This document shows positions 34,630-43,208 of a stretch of DNA of 64,000 nt, piece after piece (position 1 is the first letter of the stretch; the number at the start of each line of letters is the position of its first letter). The position numbers were made by a program, and so were the translations under genes. This stretch comes from Neopusillimonas maritima. Lineage in GTDB: Bacteria; Pseudomonadota; Gammaproteobacteria; Burkholderiales; Burkholderiaceae_B. Below the pieces are notes generated by a model, which worked only from the letters and a program-made list of their open reading frames with translations, was not told where the DNA came from and did not search any database. The DNA lies in the NCBI RefSeq assembly GCF_040930455.2, contig NZ_CP170494.1; one strand, 5' to 3'.

Positions 34630-35427
34630 ATGCCTAATTTGTCTTCAGACGAAACCCGCCGACGCCGCAGTATTTATTTGCTGCCCAATGCATTCACAAC
34701 GGCCAATTTGTTCGCCGGCTTTTATGGCATTGTGCAAGCCATGAATGGTCGCTATGAAATTGCTGCTATTGCGTTGTTTCTGGCTTTGGTGTTCGATGGC
34801 ATGGACGGTCGCGTGGCCCGCCTCACCAATACGCAGTCTGCATTCGGTGAGCAATACGATTCCATGGCTGACATGACATCGTTTGGCATTGCCCCTGCAC
34901 TCATTATGTACGAATGGATGTTGCATGACCTTGGCCGATGGGGCTGGTTGGCTGCGTTTATTTATGTGGTCGGGGCGGCATTAAGGCTGGCACGGTTCAA
35001 TACCAATATTGCGGTGGTCGACAAGCGCTTTTTTCAGGGGTTGCCTAGTCCGGCGGCTGCTGCTTTGGTGGCGGGTTTTATGTGGCTCGCCGTCGACAAC
35101 AAGTTTCACTTGCAAGATGGCGCAATTGCCTGGATAGCGTTCGCGGTAACGGTCTATGCAGGTGTTGCCATGGTCACCAACTTGCCTTTTTACAGCGGCA
35201 AGAGTTTCGCACTGGGCCGCAGTGTTCCATTTTGGGTCATTCTGGTATTGGTAGCGGCGTTTGTGTTTGTCTCCAGCGATCCACCGGTTGTCTTGTTTGG
35301 TTTATTTGTGGTGTATGGTTTGTCGGGTTGGGGCGTTTTGTTGTGGCGTTTGCGCAAGGCAAAGCAATTAAGCTTCAGGCGCGCTAACGACGATCAGCCG
35401 CCTGGCAACGACACCGAAAACCGTTAG
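34630..35427 (+). CDS. pssA: CDP-diacylglycerol-serine O-phosphatidyltransferase
   Basis: A 265-residue integral membrane enzyme joining serine to CDP-diacylglycerol to give phosphatidylserine. The CDP-alcohol phosphotransferase motif D-x2-D-G-x2-A-R-x8-G-x3-D-x3-D is complete in FDGMDGRVARLTNTQSAFGE followed by QYDSMAD. About seven to eight hydrophobic helices are seen. Together with psd it provides the phosphatidylethanolamine pathway. Its last four bases overlap the convergent lipoprotein gene. Confidence 0.93.
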   Translation: MPNLSSDETRRRRSIYLLPNAFTTANLFAGFYGIVQAMNGRYEIAAIALFLALVFDGMDGRVARLTNTQSAFGEQYDSMADMTSFGIAPALIMYEWMLHDLGRWGWLAAFIYVVGAALRLARFNTNIAVVDKRFFQGLPSPAAAALVAGFMWLAVDNKFHLQDGAIAWIAFAVTVYAGVAMVTNLPFYSGKSFALGRSVPFWVILVLVAAFVFVSSDPPVVLFGLFVVYGLSGWGVLLWRLRKAKQLSFRRANDDQPPGNDTENR

Positions 35428-35936
35428 AACATGCCGAACCGGTTGCGTTCGTACATAGGGTCGGGCCCGGGGTGAAAACGGGTTACCTGGTTGCCGTCTC
35501 GCCCTAAATAAACATGCATAAGCGAGTTCCATACGCCGTCTTGCTGGTAACGGTAGCTCCATACAATTTGGCGCACAGAGGGCAGGCCAACTGCTGATTT
35601 TTCGGCCGGTGGCCCGAATTCACATAGCAGTTTTTCCGGTGTCCATACGCCTTCGCGCAACATGCTGAAATGCGCGTCGGTTAAAACAGGTTTTACCCCC
35701 TCAATTCGCCCCTCTTTATCGGTATTGGTGGCCCAGGCCTGCTGACCAAAAGGCTGCAGGCTCCAGATTAAACGTGTACCGCCGTTTTCAAGCGGGCATT
35801 GATAGGTTGGGGTGCCGAACTGGCCGACCATTTGCTGGGCGGATGTGCCGGGAGGAACTGAGGTGATACTGGTGCATCCGGCGATTAATGCAAGCAGGCT
35901 TGCCATTAAAACCGGTTTTAGTGGAAGGGTTCTCAT
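35424..35936 (-). CDS. Predicted outer-membrane lipoprotein, BamE/OmlA-like
   Basis: A 170-residue protein with a lipoprotein signal peptide; the lipobox is LIAGC with Cys21. The mature part has a SmpA/OmlA-like pattern: SAQQMVGQFGTPTY (an opening helix followed by Gly-x-P) and later KLLCEFGPPAEKS, suggesting two related repeats. Such folds occur in BamE and other envelope lipoproteins. The gene is not bamE proper, which is normally shorter and single-domain. It lies convergent to pssA with a four-base overlap and divergent from rpsO. Precise function unknown. Confidence 0.75.
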   Translation of the reverse strand: MRTLPLKPVLMASLLALIAGCTSITSVPPGTSAQQMVGQFGTPTYQCPLENGGTRLIWSLQPFGQQAWATNTDKEGRIEGVKPVLTDAHFSMLREGVWTPEKLLCEFGPPAEKSAVGLPSVRQIVWSYRYQQDGVWNSLMHVYLGRDGNQVTRFHPGPDPMYERNRFGMF

Positions 35937-35983
35937 AGAAGTTGCACCTGACAGTGTGTTCCTGCAAATTCTACCGGATCAGT

Positions 35984-35989
35984 TATAAT
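35984..35989 (+). promoter_or_regulatory. Likely -10 box of the rpsO promoter
   Basis: A consensus TATAAT lies 124 bases before the rpsO ATG; the -35 region is weak (TTCCTG about 19 bases upstream). The resulting leader of about 115 bases contains a hairpin CAAGGC-N6-GCCTTG at about 36069-36086, close to the AGAGGAAA ribosome binding site. S15 controls its own translation through its leader in other bacteria, so this hairpin may have that role. Confidence 0.5.
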
Positions 35990-36112
35990 CCCACATCTGT
36001 CTTGTTGTATTTGGCCCATTTGGCTTGGGCAGCGTAGGCAGTTAGTCGTATTTATCTATCGTTCACGTCAAGGCACCTCGGCCTTGTCGCATGTTCAAGA
36101 GGAAATCTCATC

Positions 36113-36382
36113 ATGTCTGTAGCAGAAATCAAGAAGTCCGATATTGTTTCGCAGTTCGCGCGCAAGCAGGGCGACACCGGTTCTCCGGAAGTTCAGGTGG
36201 CATTGCTCACCGCTCGCATCAACGAACTGACCGACCACTTCAAAACGCATAAAAAAGACCACCATTCGCGTCGCGGTTTATTGCGCATGGTTAGTCGCCG
36301 TCGCAAATTGCTCGATTACCTAAAGAGCCGTAATCCCGACGCTTACCGCACGCTTATTGAAAAGCTTGGCTTGCGTAAGTGA
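36113..36382 (+). CDS. rpsO: 30S ribosomal protein S15
   Basis: An 89-residue protein of the small subunit that binds 16S rRNA early in assembly. The family pattern is complete: DTGSPEVQVALLTARINELT followed by HFKTHKKDHHSRRGLL and LDYLKSRNPDAYRTLIEKLG. A strong AGAGGAAA ribosome binding site precedes the ATG. The gene is paired with pnp, as in many proteobacteria, with a terminator-like hairpin between them. Confidence 0.97.
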   Translation: MSVAEIKKSDIVSQFARKQGDTGSPEVQVALLTARINELTDHFKTHKKDHHSRRGLLRMVSRRRKLLDYLKSRNPDAYRTLIEKLGLRK

Positions 36383-36411
36383 TATCAGGGGCTGGTTCCC
36401 CATGATGTACA

Positions 36412-36454
36412 ACCGTGGACACTACGAGACAATCGTGGTGTGCACGGTTTTTTT
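36412..36454 (+). terminator. Hairpin between rpsO and pnp
   Basis: A long imperfect stem (ACCGTGGACACTACGA against TCGTGGTGTGCACGGT) followed by seven Ts, 29 bases after rpsO and 19 bases before pnp. It looks like the rpsO terminator. In Escherichia coli a long stem in the pnp leader is cut by RNase III as part of PNPase autoregulation; a similar use here is inferred. Confidence 0.8.
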
Positions 36455-36473
36455 ATTGTAAGGATACTGTGTA

Positions 36474-38630
36474 ATGTTTAATAAAGTGACCAAGTCGTTC
36501 CAGTACGGCCAACACACTGTTGTAATGGAAACCGGCGAGATTGCTCGCCAGGCAACAGGTGCCGTATTGGTATCAGTTGATGATACCGTGGTACTGGCAA
36601 CGGTTGTTGCCGCCAAAAATGCCAAACCAGGGCAGGATTTTTTCCCTTTAACCGTTGATTACGTCGAAAAGACTTATTCGGTTGGCCGTATTCCCGGTGG
36701 GTTCTTTAAGCGCGAAGGCCGTCCTTCTGAAAAGGAAACGCTCACATCGCGCCTGATCGATCGCCCGTTGCGTCCTTTGTTTCCGGAAGGCTTTTACAAC
36801 GAAGTACAGGTCATTATTCACGTGCTGTCGGTGAATCCGGAAGTAGACCCCGATATTCCCGCCATGATTGGTGCTTCCGCCGCTTTGGCTATTTCGGGCA
36901 TTCCGTTCAATGGGCCTATCGGCGCGGCGCGCGTGGGTTATGTCGACGGCGATTACGTTTTGAATCCTACCACTTCGCAGTTGCAGGTGTCGGGTATGAA
37001 TCTGGTGGTTGCCGGTACGGAAGCCGCCGTACTCATGGTTGAGTCCGAAGCGAAAGAGCTGTCGGAAGAGGTCATGTTGAATGGTGTGATGTTTGGTCAC
37101 GAACAAATGCAAGCCGCCATCAATGCCATTCATGATTTGGTCAGTGAGGCAGGCAAGCCCGAGTGGGATTGGCAGGCACCGGCCCGCAACGAGGCTTTGA
37201 TCACAGCGGTTAAGGCAGTTGCAGAAGAGGGTTTGAAAGAGGCCTATCAAATCCGCGAAAAGCAAGTGCGTACTGCACGCCTGCGTGAGGTATATGCTGA
37301 AGTAAAAACCAAACTTGAAGAGCATGCCGCGGCTAAAGAAGCACCTGTGCCCGATTCAGTGGAAGTTGAGAATATTCTGTTTGATCTGGAGTCGGCCATT
37401 GTGCGTGGGCAAATTTTGGCTGGGGAGCCCCGCATCGACGGGCGCGACACACGCACTGTTCGTCCCATCAGTATTCGTTTGGGTGTTTTGCCCCGTACTC
37501 ATGGTAGCGCCTTGTTTACCCGGGGCGAAACCCAGGCGTTGGTGATTTCAACACTCGGTACCAAACAAGACGAACAGATCATTGATTCGGTGATGGGTGA
37601 AAGCCGTGATCGTTTCATGTTGCATTACAACTTCCCACCGTTCTCCACAGGTGAAACCGGCCGTTTCGGCTCGCCTAAGCGTCGCGAAATTGGTCATGGC
37701 CGTTTGGCCAAGCGTGCACTCATTGCTGCTTTGCCGGCCCCGGAAGATTTCCAGTACACCATTCGTATTGTGTCGGAAATTACTGAGTCCAATGGCTCTT
37801 CTTCTATGGCTTCGGTATGCGGTGGTTCATTAGCCATGATGGATGCCGGTGTACCGGTTAAAGATCACGTTGCCGGCGTGGCGATGGGTCTTATTAAAGA
37901 CGGCGGCAAATTTGCGGTACTTACCGATATTCTGGGTGATGAAGATCACCTGGGCGATATGGATTTCAAGGTGGCCGGTACGCAAACTGGTGTTACCGCG
38001 TTGCAAATGGACATCAAGATTCAGGGTATTACCCGCGAAATCATGCAGGTTGCTTTGGCGCAGGCCAATGAAGGACGTATGCATATTCTGGGTAAAATGA
38101 AAGAAGCCATTGAAGGGTCGCGTACCGAGCTTTCCGAGTTTGCTCCCCGCATGCTTACGGTGAAAATCAACCCTGAGAAAATCCGTGATGTCATCGGCAA
38201 AGGTGGCGCCACCATTCGTGCGCTTACTGAAGAAACGGGCACCAATATCGATATTGGCGACGATGGCACCATTACCATTTCCAGCGCCGATCTCGACAAA
38301 GCCCGTGAAGCCGAGCGTCGTATCAAAGAGCTTACGGCCGACGTTGAAGTGGGGCAAGACTATGAAGGTCCGGTTCTGCGTCTGCTCGACTTCGGTGCCA
38401 TTGTGCAGGTATTGCCAGGTCGTGACGGCTTGCTTCATATTTCCGAAATCGCTAATTACCGTATCAACAATATCAACGATGTGTTGAAAGTAGGTCAGGT
38501 CGTGAAAATTAAAGTGATTGAAGCCGATGACAAAGGTCGTTTACGTTTGTCCATGAAGGCGATCGGTGGTATCGAGGCGCAAGGAGGTCCAACCGAGCCG
38601 GTTCCGCCGGCTGCTCCAGCCGCGGAATAA
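36474..38630 (+). CDS. pnp: Polyribonucleotide nucleotidyltransferase (PNPase)
   Basis: A 718-residue phosphorolytic 3'-to-5' exoribonuclease and degradosome component. Two RNase PH-like domains are present (RIPGGFFKREGRPSEKE in the first; RTHGSALFTRGETQALV in the second), with active-site aspartates in the LGDEDHLGDMDFKVAGT region. KH (IRDVIGKGGATIRALTEETG, about 565) and S1 (about 625-695) RNA-binding domains follow. The end is short and rich in Ala and Pro. It begins after the rpsO hairpin. Confidence 0.97.
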   Translation: MFNKVTKSFQYGQHTVVMETGEIARQATGAVLVSVDDTVVLATVVAAKNAKPGQDFFPLTVDYVEKTYSVGRIPGGFFKREGRPSEKETLTSRLIDRPLRPLFPEGFYNEVQVIIHVLSVNPEVDPDIPAMIGASAALAISGIPFNGPIGAARVGYVDGDYVLNPTTSQLQVSGMNLVVAGTEAAVLMVESEAKELSEEVMLNGVMFGHEQMQAAINAIHDLVSEAGKPEWDWQAPARNEALITAVKAVAEEGLKEAYQIREKQVRTARLREVYAEVKTKLEEHAAAKEAPVPDSVEVENILFDLESAIVRGQILAGEPRIDGRDTRTVRPISIRLGVLPRTHGSALFTRGETQALVISTLGTKQDEQIIDSVMGESRDRFMLHYNFPPFSTGETGRFGSPKRREIGHGRLAKRALIAALPAPEDFQYTIRIVSEITESNGSSSMASVCGGSLAMMDAGVPVKDHVAGVAMGLIKDGGKFAVLTDILGDEDHLGDMDFKVAGTQTGVTALQMDIKIQGITREIMQVALAQANEGRMHILGKMKEAIEGSRTELSEFAPRMLTVKINPEKIRDVIGKGGATIRALTEETGTNIDIGDDGTITISSADLDKAREAERRIKELTADVEVGQDYEGPVLRLLDFGAIVQVLPGRDGLLHISEIANYRINNINDVLKVGQVVKIKVIEADDKGRLRLSMKAIGGIEAQGGPTEPVPPAAPAAE

Positions 38631-38651
38631 CCTTCTGCGTTAGTTTGGAAT

Positions 38652-38684
38652 AATTATGCCGGGTTCGTCCCGGCATAATTTTTT
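38652..38684 (+). terminator. Rho-independent terminator after pnp
   Basis: Perfect stem AATTATGCCGGG with its complement, loop TTCGT, followed by TTTTTTG. It lies 21 bases after the pnp stop. Confidence 0.9.
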
Positions 38685-38757
38685 GTTTCATCAGTATCGA
38701 GCGAGAAATAAACATAGGCAGTGCTTGCCGGAGGATGAGGTACAAATCGGGCTCCGC

Positions 38758-40683
38758 TCAACCATTCAGGTCTTGAAGTAAGCGCCGGTGGGTTCGTACC
38801 TCTTTCAGTACATCGCCAAACGTGTTGAGATTACGCGCCTTCAACGCAGGGATAATTTTAAGTATGGCGTCGGCTGTTGCGGTGGCGTCGCCAATGGCGG
38901 TATGGCGGGCTTCCTCGGAAATCGTGATGCCCAGTCGATGCGCCAGGGCATCAAGGCTATGGCTTTCGCTCTCGCCAAATAAAACTGCCGATAGCAGCAC
39001 AGTATCGAGTATGGGATTGGAAAAGCGACAGCCGGTTTGAGCTTCATATTTTTTCAGGAAGCCCATATCGAATGGCGCATTGTGTGCTACCAAAACCGCG
39101 TTCTGGGCAAATTTGTGAAAGCGCTGGATGACAGTGGCGATATCCGGTGCATTGGCAACCATGGTGTCGGTAATGCCGTGCACCTTTGTGCTCGCGGCAG
39201 GTATGGTGCGCCTGGGGTTTACCAGCGTATCAAATACTTCATTTTGTATGCGCCGGCCGTTCACAATACGCACGGCCGCAATTTGCACAATATCGTCTTG
39301 TTCAGCACTTAGGCCGGTTGTTTCCGTATCGAACACAACATAGGTCAGTTCGTCTAACTGGGTGGCCGAGACTTCCGCATTACCGGCTTTTGAGAGCAGC
39401 CCGAAGTCGTATACAACCGCTCGTGGTATGGACGGTGGGCGGCGCTGAGCCAACCGCGCTTCACGCAGAAACAAATTTACCTGCGGCCCGGCGGCAGATG
39501 AATCAGCCAGCCAATAGGCGCCATGGATTGAAAGAATGCCTTTCACGGTCATATTTGCAAGCCCGACATCAACAGGCTCATCCGACAACCTATCCAGCTC
39601 GTGCTGTGCGAGCGGTTTTCCCTGCCATTCTATTTGCAGCTTCGCTCCGGCACCTGCGTGCGTAATAATGAGCTTGATTTGCTCTGCGGGGGACGGTAGG
39701 CGCTGTACCAGTAACGAGAGTACTGCAATGACTTGGAAACCATCGCAGCGCAATATGAGTTCGGTGCTGTCAATAGCAATCAGCAGGCCTTTGCTGCGCA
39801 GGGTTGCTTGCAGCGCAGCAGCGAGGTCGCTGGATCGGATCATGGATAATGGCCAATCACCGGGGCGATCGGTGTTGGCGCGAATGCTGTGGGCGGCAAG
39901 ATCACCTGTTACATCTCTTATTGTCAGTACGTAACCGGGGTGGGGCTGTTGCCCATCTGTTTTGGAGTTGGGCGTTTCGTCGAGAAGGCGCATTCGTGCT
40001 GCGAGAACACGCCCTTCTTCGACGGTGGCACAAAGAATGTCCGATGCGGCTTCCGGGTCTTGCGTGCGCAGCAATCGTTCGTATGCGTGTTCTATGGACG
40101 AGGTGTAGAGATAATCGGAAACCGGTCGATTCAAGCCCGGTGGGATCCCGGTTTCAAGGCCCCCTAATAAGCTCATGACGTGACCGTTGTAAAACACAAG
40201 TTGATGTTCTGCAGAACAGATCATCACGCCGACAGGAACATCGCCTAAAAGTCGTTCCAACCTTGTTTTTTCAAGCGCCAGTTGTTCAGTTTCCCGCTTA
40301 ACGGTTCGCTGCAGAATGGAGCGTGTGTCCAGGAAAGCGTGGGCCAGTTCCGTGGCCGCAATTTCAAGGTCGCCCAAGTAGGGGTTAGGAGCGGCGTTGG
40401 GAAACTGGGTGATTTGGCTGTGTGTGCCGGCACGGATCAAGCCGGTTAAGCGCTGTGCGCGTCGGGCGATATTTTCGTCTATCAGTAACCATACCCAAGT
40501 AATCAGACCGCTAATAACAAAACCGGCAATGACGCCACCGATGACAACGGCCTCCAGAATGTCGGGATCATTTGCCCGATGGTATCCATAAATCAACCCG
40601 CCGGCCAGGGCCGTAAGGCAGCCTGCAGCCAGCCCCGCAAATAACAGGGCCAGCCGGCGTCGGGGGCGGTACGAAGTTGCCAT
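38758..40683 (-). CDS. Membrane-bound PAS sensor fused to a DEDDh 3'-5' exonuclease
   Basis: A 641-residue protein with an unusual domain order. Two membrane helices (about 13-32 and 44-66) are followed by a HAMP/coiled-coil-like stretch, a PAS domain (about 150-260, EKTRLERLLGDVPVGVMIC), a region shaped like a histidine-kinase ATPase but without N or G boxes (about 275-425), and a DnaQ-type exonuclease (about 455-620). Exonuclease motifs are complete: VFDTETTGL, AHNAPFDMGFL and the final H-x4-D in RHTAIGDATATADA. So it should degrade nucleic acid 3'-5', while the kinase part looks dead. I place the start at ATG 40683. It is the last of five minus-strand genes with a sodium:solute symporter. 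Confidence 0.85.
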   Translation of the reverse strand: MATSYRPRRRLALLFAGLAAGCLTALAGGLIYGYHRANDPDILEAVVIGGVIAGFVISGLITWVWLLIDENIARRAQRLTGLIRAGTHSQITQFPNAAPNPYLGDLEIAATELAHAFLDTRSILQRTVKRETEQLALEKTRLERLLGDVPVGVMICSAEHQLVFYNGHVMSLLGGLETGIPPGLNRPVSDYLYTSSIEHAYERLLRTQDPEAASDILCATVEEGRVLAARMRLLDETPNSKTDGQQPHPGYVLTIRDVTGDLAAHSIRANTDRPGDWPLSMIRSSDLAAALQATLRSKGLLIAIDSTELILRCDGFQVIAVLSLLVQRLPSPAEQIKLIITHAGAGAKLQIEWQGKPLAQHELDRLSDEPVDVGLANMTVKGILSIHGAYWLADSSAAGPQVNLFLREARLAQRRPPSIPRAVVYDFGLLSKAGNAEVSATQLDELTYVVFDTETTGLSAEQDDIVQIAAVRIVNGRRIQNEVFDTLVNPRRTIPAASTKVHGITDTMVANAPDIATVIQRFHKFAQNAVLVAHNAPFDMGFLKKYEAQTGCRFSNPILDTVLLSAVLFGESESHSLDALAHRLGITISEEARHTAIGDATATADAILKIIPALKARNLNTFGDVLKEVRTHRRLLQDLNG

Positions 40684-40697
40684 ATGACGTTGCTGGG

Positions 40698-41240
40698 TTA
40701 AGTGGGCCGGGCTCTGTGTTCGCACGCTACCTCGAGCAATGCGGTATCGTTCTGGACCGGCTGCCACTGCGTTCCGGTAAGTGTCCCTTCGGCCGACAAA
40801 CGGGCGGTTGCACTTAAATCGGCGCGTAGCCTTTTATTGCAATCGAAAGCAACGACGGCGGTGCGTGTTGCTTGCCATCTTTCAACCAGAAATATCTGAA
40901 TTCGAACCAGTTCCGGGCGCATTTCCGATCGGCTGATGCCGGCGGTATCGACAGCAACAAAACGTGAAACGACAGGGGCGAGATAGGTCCAGGGCGCCCA
41001 CGGCATTGAGCGTTCGCCTGTCCCTACGACGACGACGTGATCGGGTAGTGCGGATTGCATGCGATTAAACCAAGTGTACTCATTCCAAACGGAATAGGTG
41101 ATGACTGAAGCGCCGATCGCGAAAGGCATGATCCAGCGCGGTAATTGGCGCCCTCTTCGGCGCAGGAGTCGCCCGAGAATAAAAACAATACAGGCGGCCA
41201 GTACGCCAATGGCCAGCATCGCGATGTAATCACCCAGCAT
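40698..41240 (-). CDS. Small membrane protein of unknown function in symporter cluster
   Basis: A 180-residue protein with two N-terminal hydrophobic helices (about 5-24 and 36-52) and a soluble C-terminal part of about 120 residues, probably periplasmic, containing Trp-rich segments such as SVWNEYTWFNRMQ and RSMPWAPWTYLAP. I do not recognise a family. It lies between the CBS/DUF294 gene (40 bases upstream) and the sensor-exonuclease gene (14 bases downstream), and so probably belongs to the same transcript and function. Confidence 0.7.
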   Translation of the reverse strand: MLGDYIAMLAIGVLAACIVFILGRLLRRRGRQLPRWIMPFAIGASVITYSVWNEYTWFNRMQSALPDHVVVVGTGERSMPWAPWTYLAPVVSRFVAVDTAGISRSEMRPELVRIQIFLVERWQATRTAVVAFDCNKRLRADLSATARLSAEGTLTGTQWQPVQNDTALLEVACEHRARPT

Positions 41241-41280
41241 GAAAAAGAAGTCTCCTGTGAATAGTTTGCCCGTATTGGTT

Positions 41281-43119
41281 TTATACCGGCATTCTGCGGC
41301 CTTGGCTAATAGCAGCTTGCATCGTTCTTACAACGACAAAAGCATCGCGCAAATGATGGCGTTGAAAATCAGGTAATTCAGAAAGGGATAGGTAGTTATC
41401 GGGTTTTTGCCCTGCCTGGATGAGGCGCATTTGGTTTTCCAATCGCAGCGTTGCAATTAAATCGTAGGCTGCAATCAGTTCCCTGGCCCCGGCGCTTGAA
41501 ATCATACCGACTTGTTCGGCGGCTTGAAGGCGCGCACGTGTATTGATTTCCTTAAGTTGGCTTTGCAGCGCGTAAACCCGAGCCAGATCAGTGACTGGAA
41601 TCACGCCGTTATGTTTCAGGTCGACCTGGTTGCCGCCGCGTGTTGTTCGAACCGTCGAGAAGCCTCGCAGCAACCCCAACGGCGGAGTATGTTTCAGGCT
41701 GTTGGCGACCATATGAGCCATAAAAATGGATTTTTTTGAAGCGGCTTCAAGCGTTTCGGCCTGCAGGTTTTGAAACAGCTCGTTCCGGCCTGCGATAGGG
41801 CGCAGATCGAACATAACAGAGGCCAGCATATGTGACTCAGGCGCATGGCGTTTCATCCAGGTCTCAAAGTAGTTTCGCCATGTGGATACCGGCTGTCGCC
41901 ATCGCGAGTTGCTTGCCATCATGTCGCCCGGGCAGTAAACATAGCCGCACGCATTCAAGCCGTCGCAGACAAAGCGGGCGAGTTGTTCAAAGTACGGCAT
42001 GTCCTCGGGCGTGACGCGGTCGTCCAGAAACAGGCAATTATCCTGGTCGGAAACACCGGTTTGTTCCTGCCGCCCTTGACTGCCACAGGCGAGCCATAGG
42101 TAAGGCACAGGGGGCGAACCCAATTGCTCCTCAGCCATCGCGAGTAAGCGTCGGGTAATGGCATCGGTAATATCGGTAATATGGCGAGTGACGATTTCGT
42201 GGCGCTGCTGGCCGGCCACCATTTGTACCAGCAAACGGGGTAGCGTCGAGGTGATGCCCACCATTTTCTCAATACTGCTTGCCTGGCTGATATCGTGAAT
42301 GAGTAAGGCGCTACTGACGGCCTGGAAACGGGTTAGGTCGGTTTGCGTGATAATGCCCGAGAACTGATCCCGATCAATCACGGCAAGATGGCCGATGTTG
42401 TGCTCCATCATAGTGCGCAACACATCCGAGCCCAGTGCATTCGGTGATAGCGTGGGGGGGTTGGGTGTCATGACCTCGCGTACGGGAACCGAGGCATCCA
42501 GTGCCTGAGCGAGTACACGGAAGGTTAAGTCGCGAACCGTAATCATCCCCACCAGTTTCTGTGTGTCTGCCGTGACAACCGCCAGGCATGATATGTTCTG
42601 ATCACGCATGGTTTGTGCGGCGTTGGCCGCAGTAGTTTCGGGTGTGCACGAGATGGCTTTGCGCGTGATTAAGTCTCTGACCCTCAGGGAGTTGAGGTCG
42701 CCGGGTTGGTGTCGTGCCCGTTCGCCGTAATAGAAGTAATGCGCTACGGCTGGAAACTGTTTGATAAGTTGATGCAGTGTCGCAGCGGGTATCAGTAACG
42801 TTACGGCGTCTGTCTTGGCACGGGCGGTGGTAGACGCCTTGCCGTCACGCAGTAGGCCGCGCTCGCCGAAGCTTTGCCTTTTTGCCAACTGAGACACGCG
42901 CTTTCCATCGCGATCACTGATATCAATGGTGCCCGAAACAATAATATGAAGGCCTTCAAGCGGCGCGTCGATTTTGTAAACAAACTCACCGCTTGAGTAA
43001 TGAAGGATCGAAACTGTTTCGGCCAGGGCGCTCAGTTGACTGGCGGGCAAACCATTATAGGGAGCCACAGTTTCAAGAAATTCAACAGCTTCGGAACGCG
43101 ACAAGACGGTTTGTACCAT
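41281..43119 (-). CDS. cNMP-binding / CBS pair / DUF294 nucleotidyltransferase-like protein
   Basis: A 612-residue cytoplasmic protein with four parts: a cyclic-nucleotide-binding domain (about 20-135, with SGEFVYKIDAPLEGLHIIVS and FGERGLLRDG), two CBS repeats (about 150-275), a DUF294 nucleotidyltransferase-like domain (about 310-450, with the polymerase-beta pattern ACGSQGRQEQTGVSDQDN, keeping Gly-Ser and both Asp), and a C-terminal helical DUF294_C domain. The layout matches proteins beside acetate-type symporters in many proteobacteria; GlnD-like nucleotidyl transfer to a partner has been suggested for the domain but is not shown. The gene begins 89 bases after the symporter. Confidence 0.85.
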   Translation of the reverse strand: MVQTVLSRSEAVEFLETVAPYNGLPASQLSALAETVSILHYSSGEFVYKIDAPLEGLHIIVSGTIDISDRDGKRVSQLAKRQSFGERGLLRDGKASTTARAKTDAVTLLIPAATLHQLIKQFPAVAHYFYYGERARHQPGDLNSLRVRDLITRKAISCTPETTAANAAQTMRDQNISCLAVVTADTQKLVGMITVRDLTFRVLAQALDASVPVREVMTPNPPTLSPNALGSDVLRTMMEHNIGHLAVIDRDQFSGIITQTDLTRFQAVSSALLIHDISQASSIEKMVGITSTLPRLLVQMVAGQQRHEIVTRHITDITDAITRRLLAMAEEQLGSPPVPYLWLACGSQGRQEQTGVSDQDNCLFLDDRVTPEDMPYFEQLARFVCDGLNACGYVYCPGDMMASNSRWRQPVSTWRNYFETWMKRHAPESHMLASVMFDLRPIAGRNELFQNLQAETLEAASKKSIFMAHMVANSLKHTPPLGLLRGFSTVRTTRGGNQVDLKHNGVIPVTDLARVYALQSQLKEINTRARLQAAEQVGMISSAGARELIAAYDLIATLRLENQMRLIQAGQKPDNYLSLSELPDFQRHHLRDAFVVVRTMQAAISQGRRMPV

Positions 43120-43208
43120 GGGCGGCTTGAAGAAAATGGGTACGCCGCAATGGCGTACCCTTCATGTGAAAAAGCCCGGGCAGGGAACCCCGCCCGGTTT
43201 GTCTCAGG

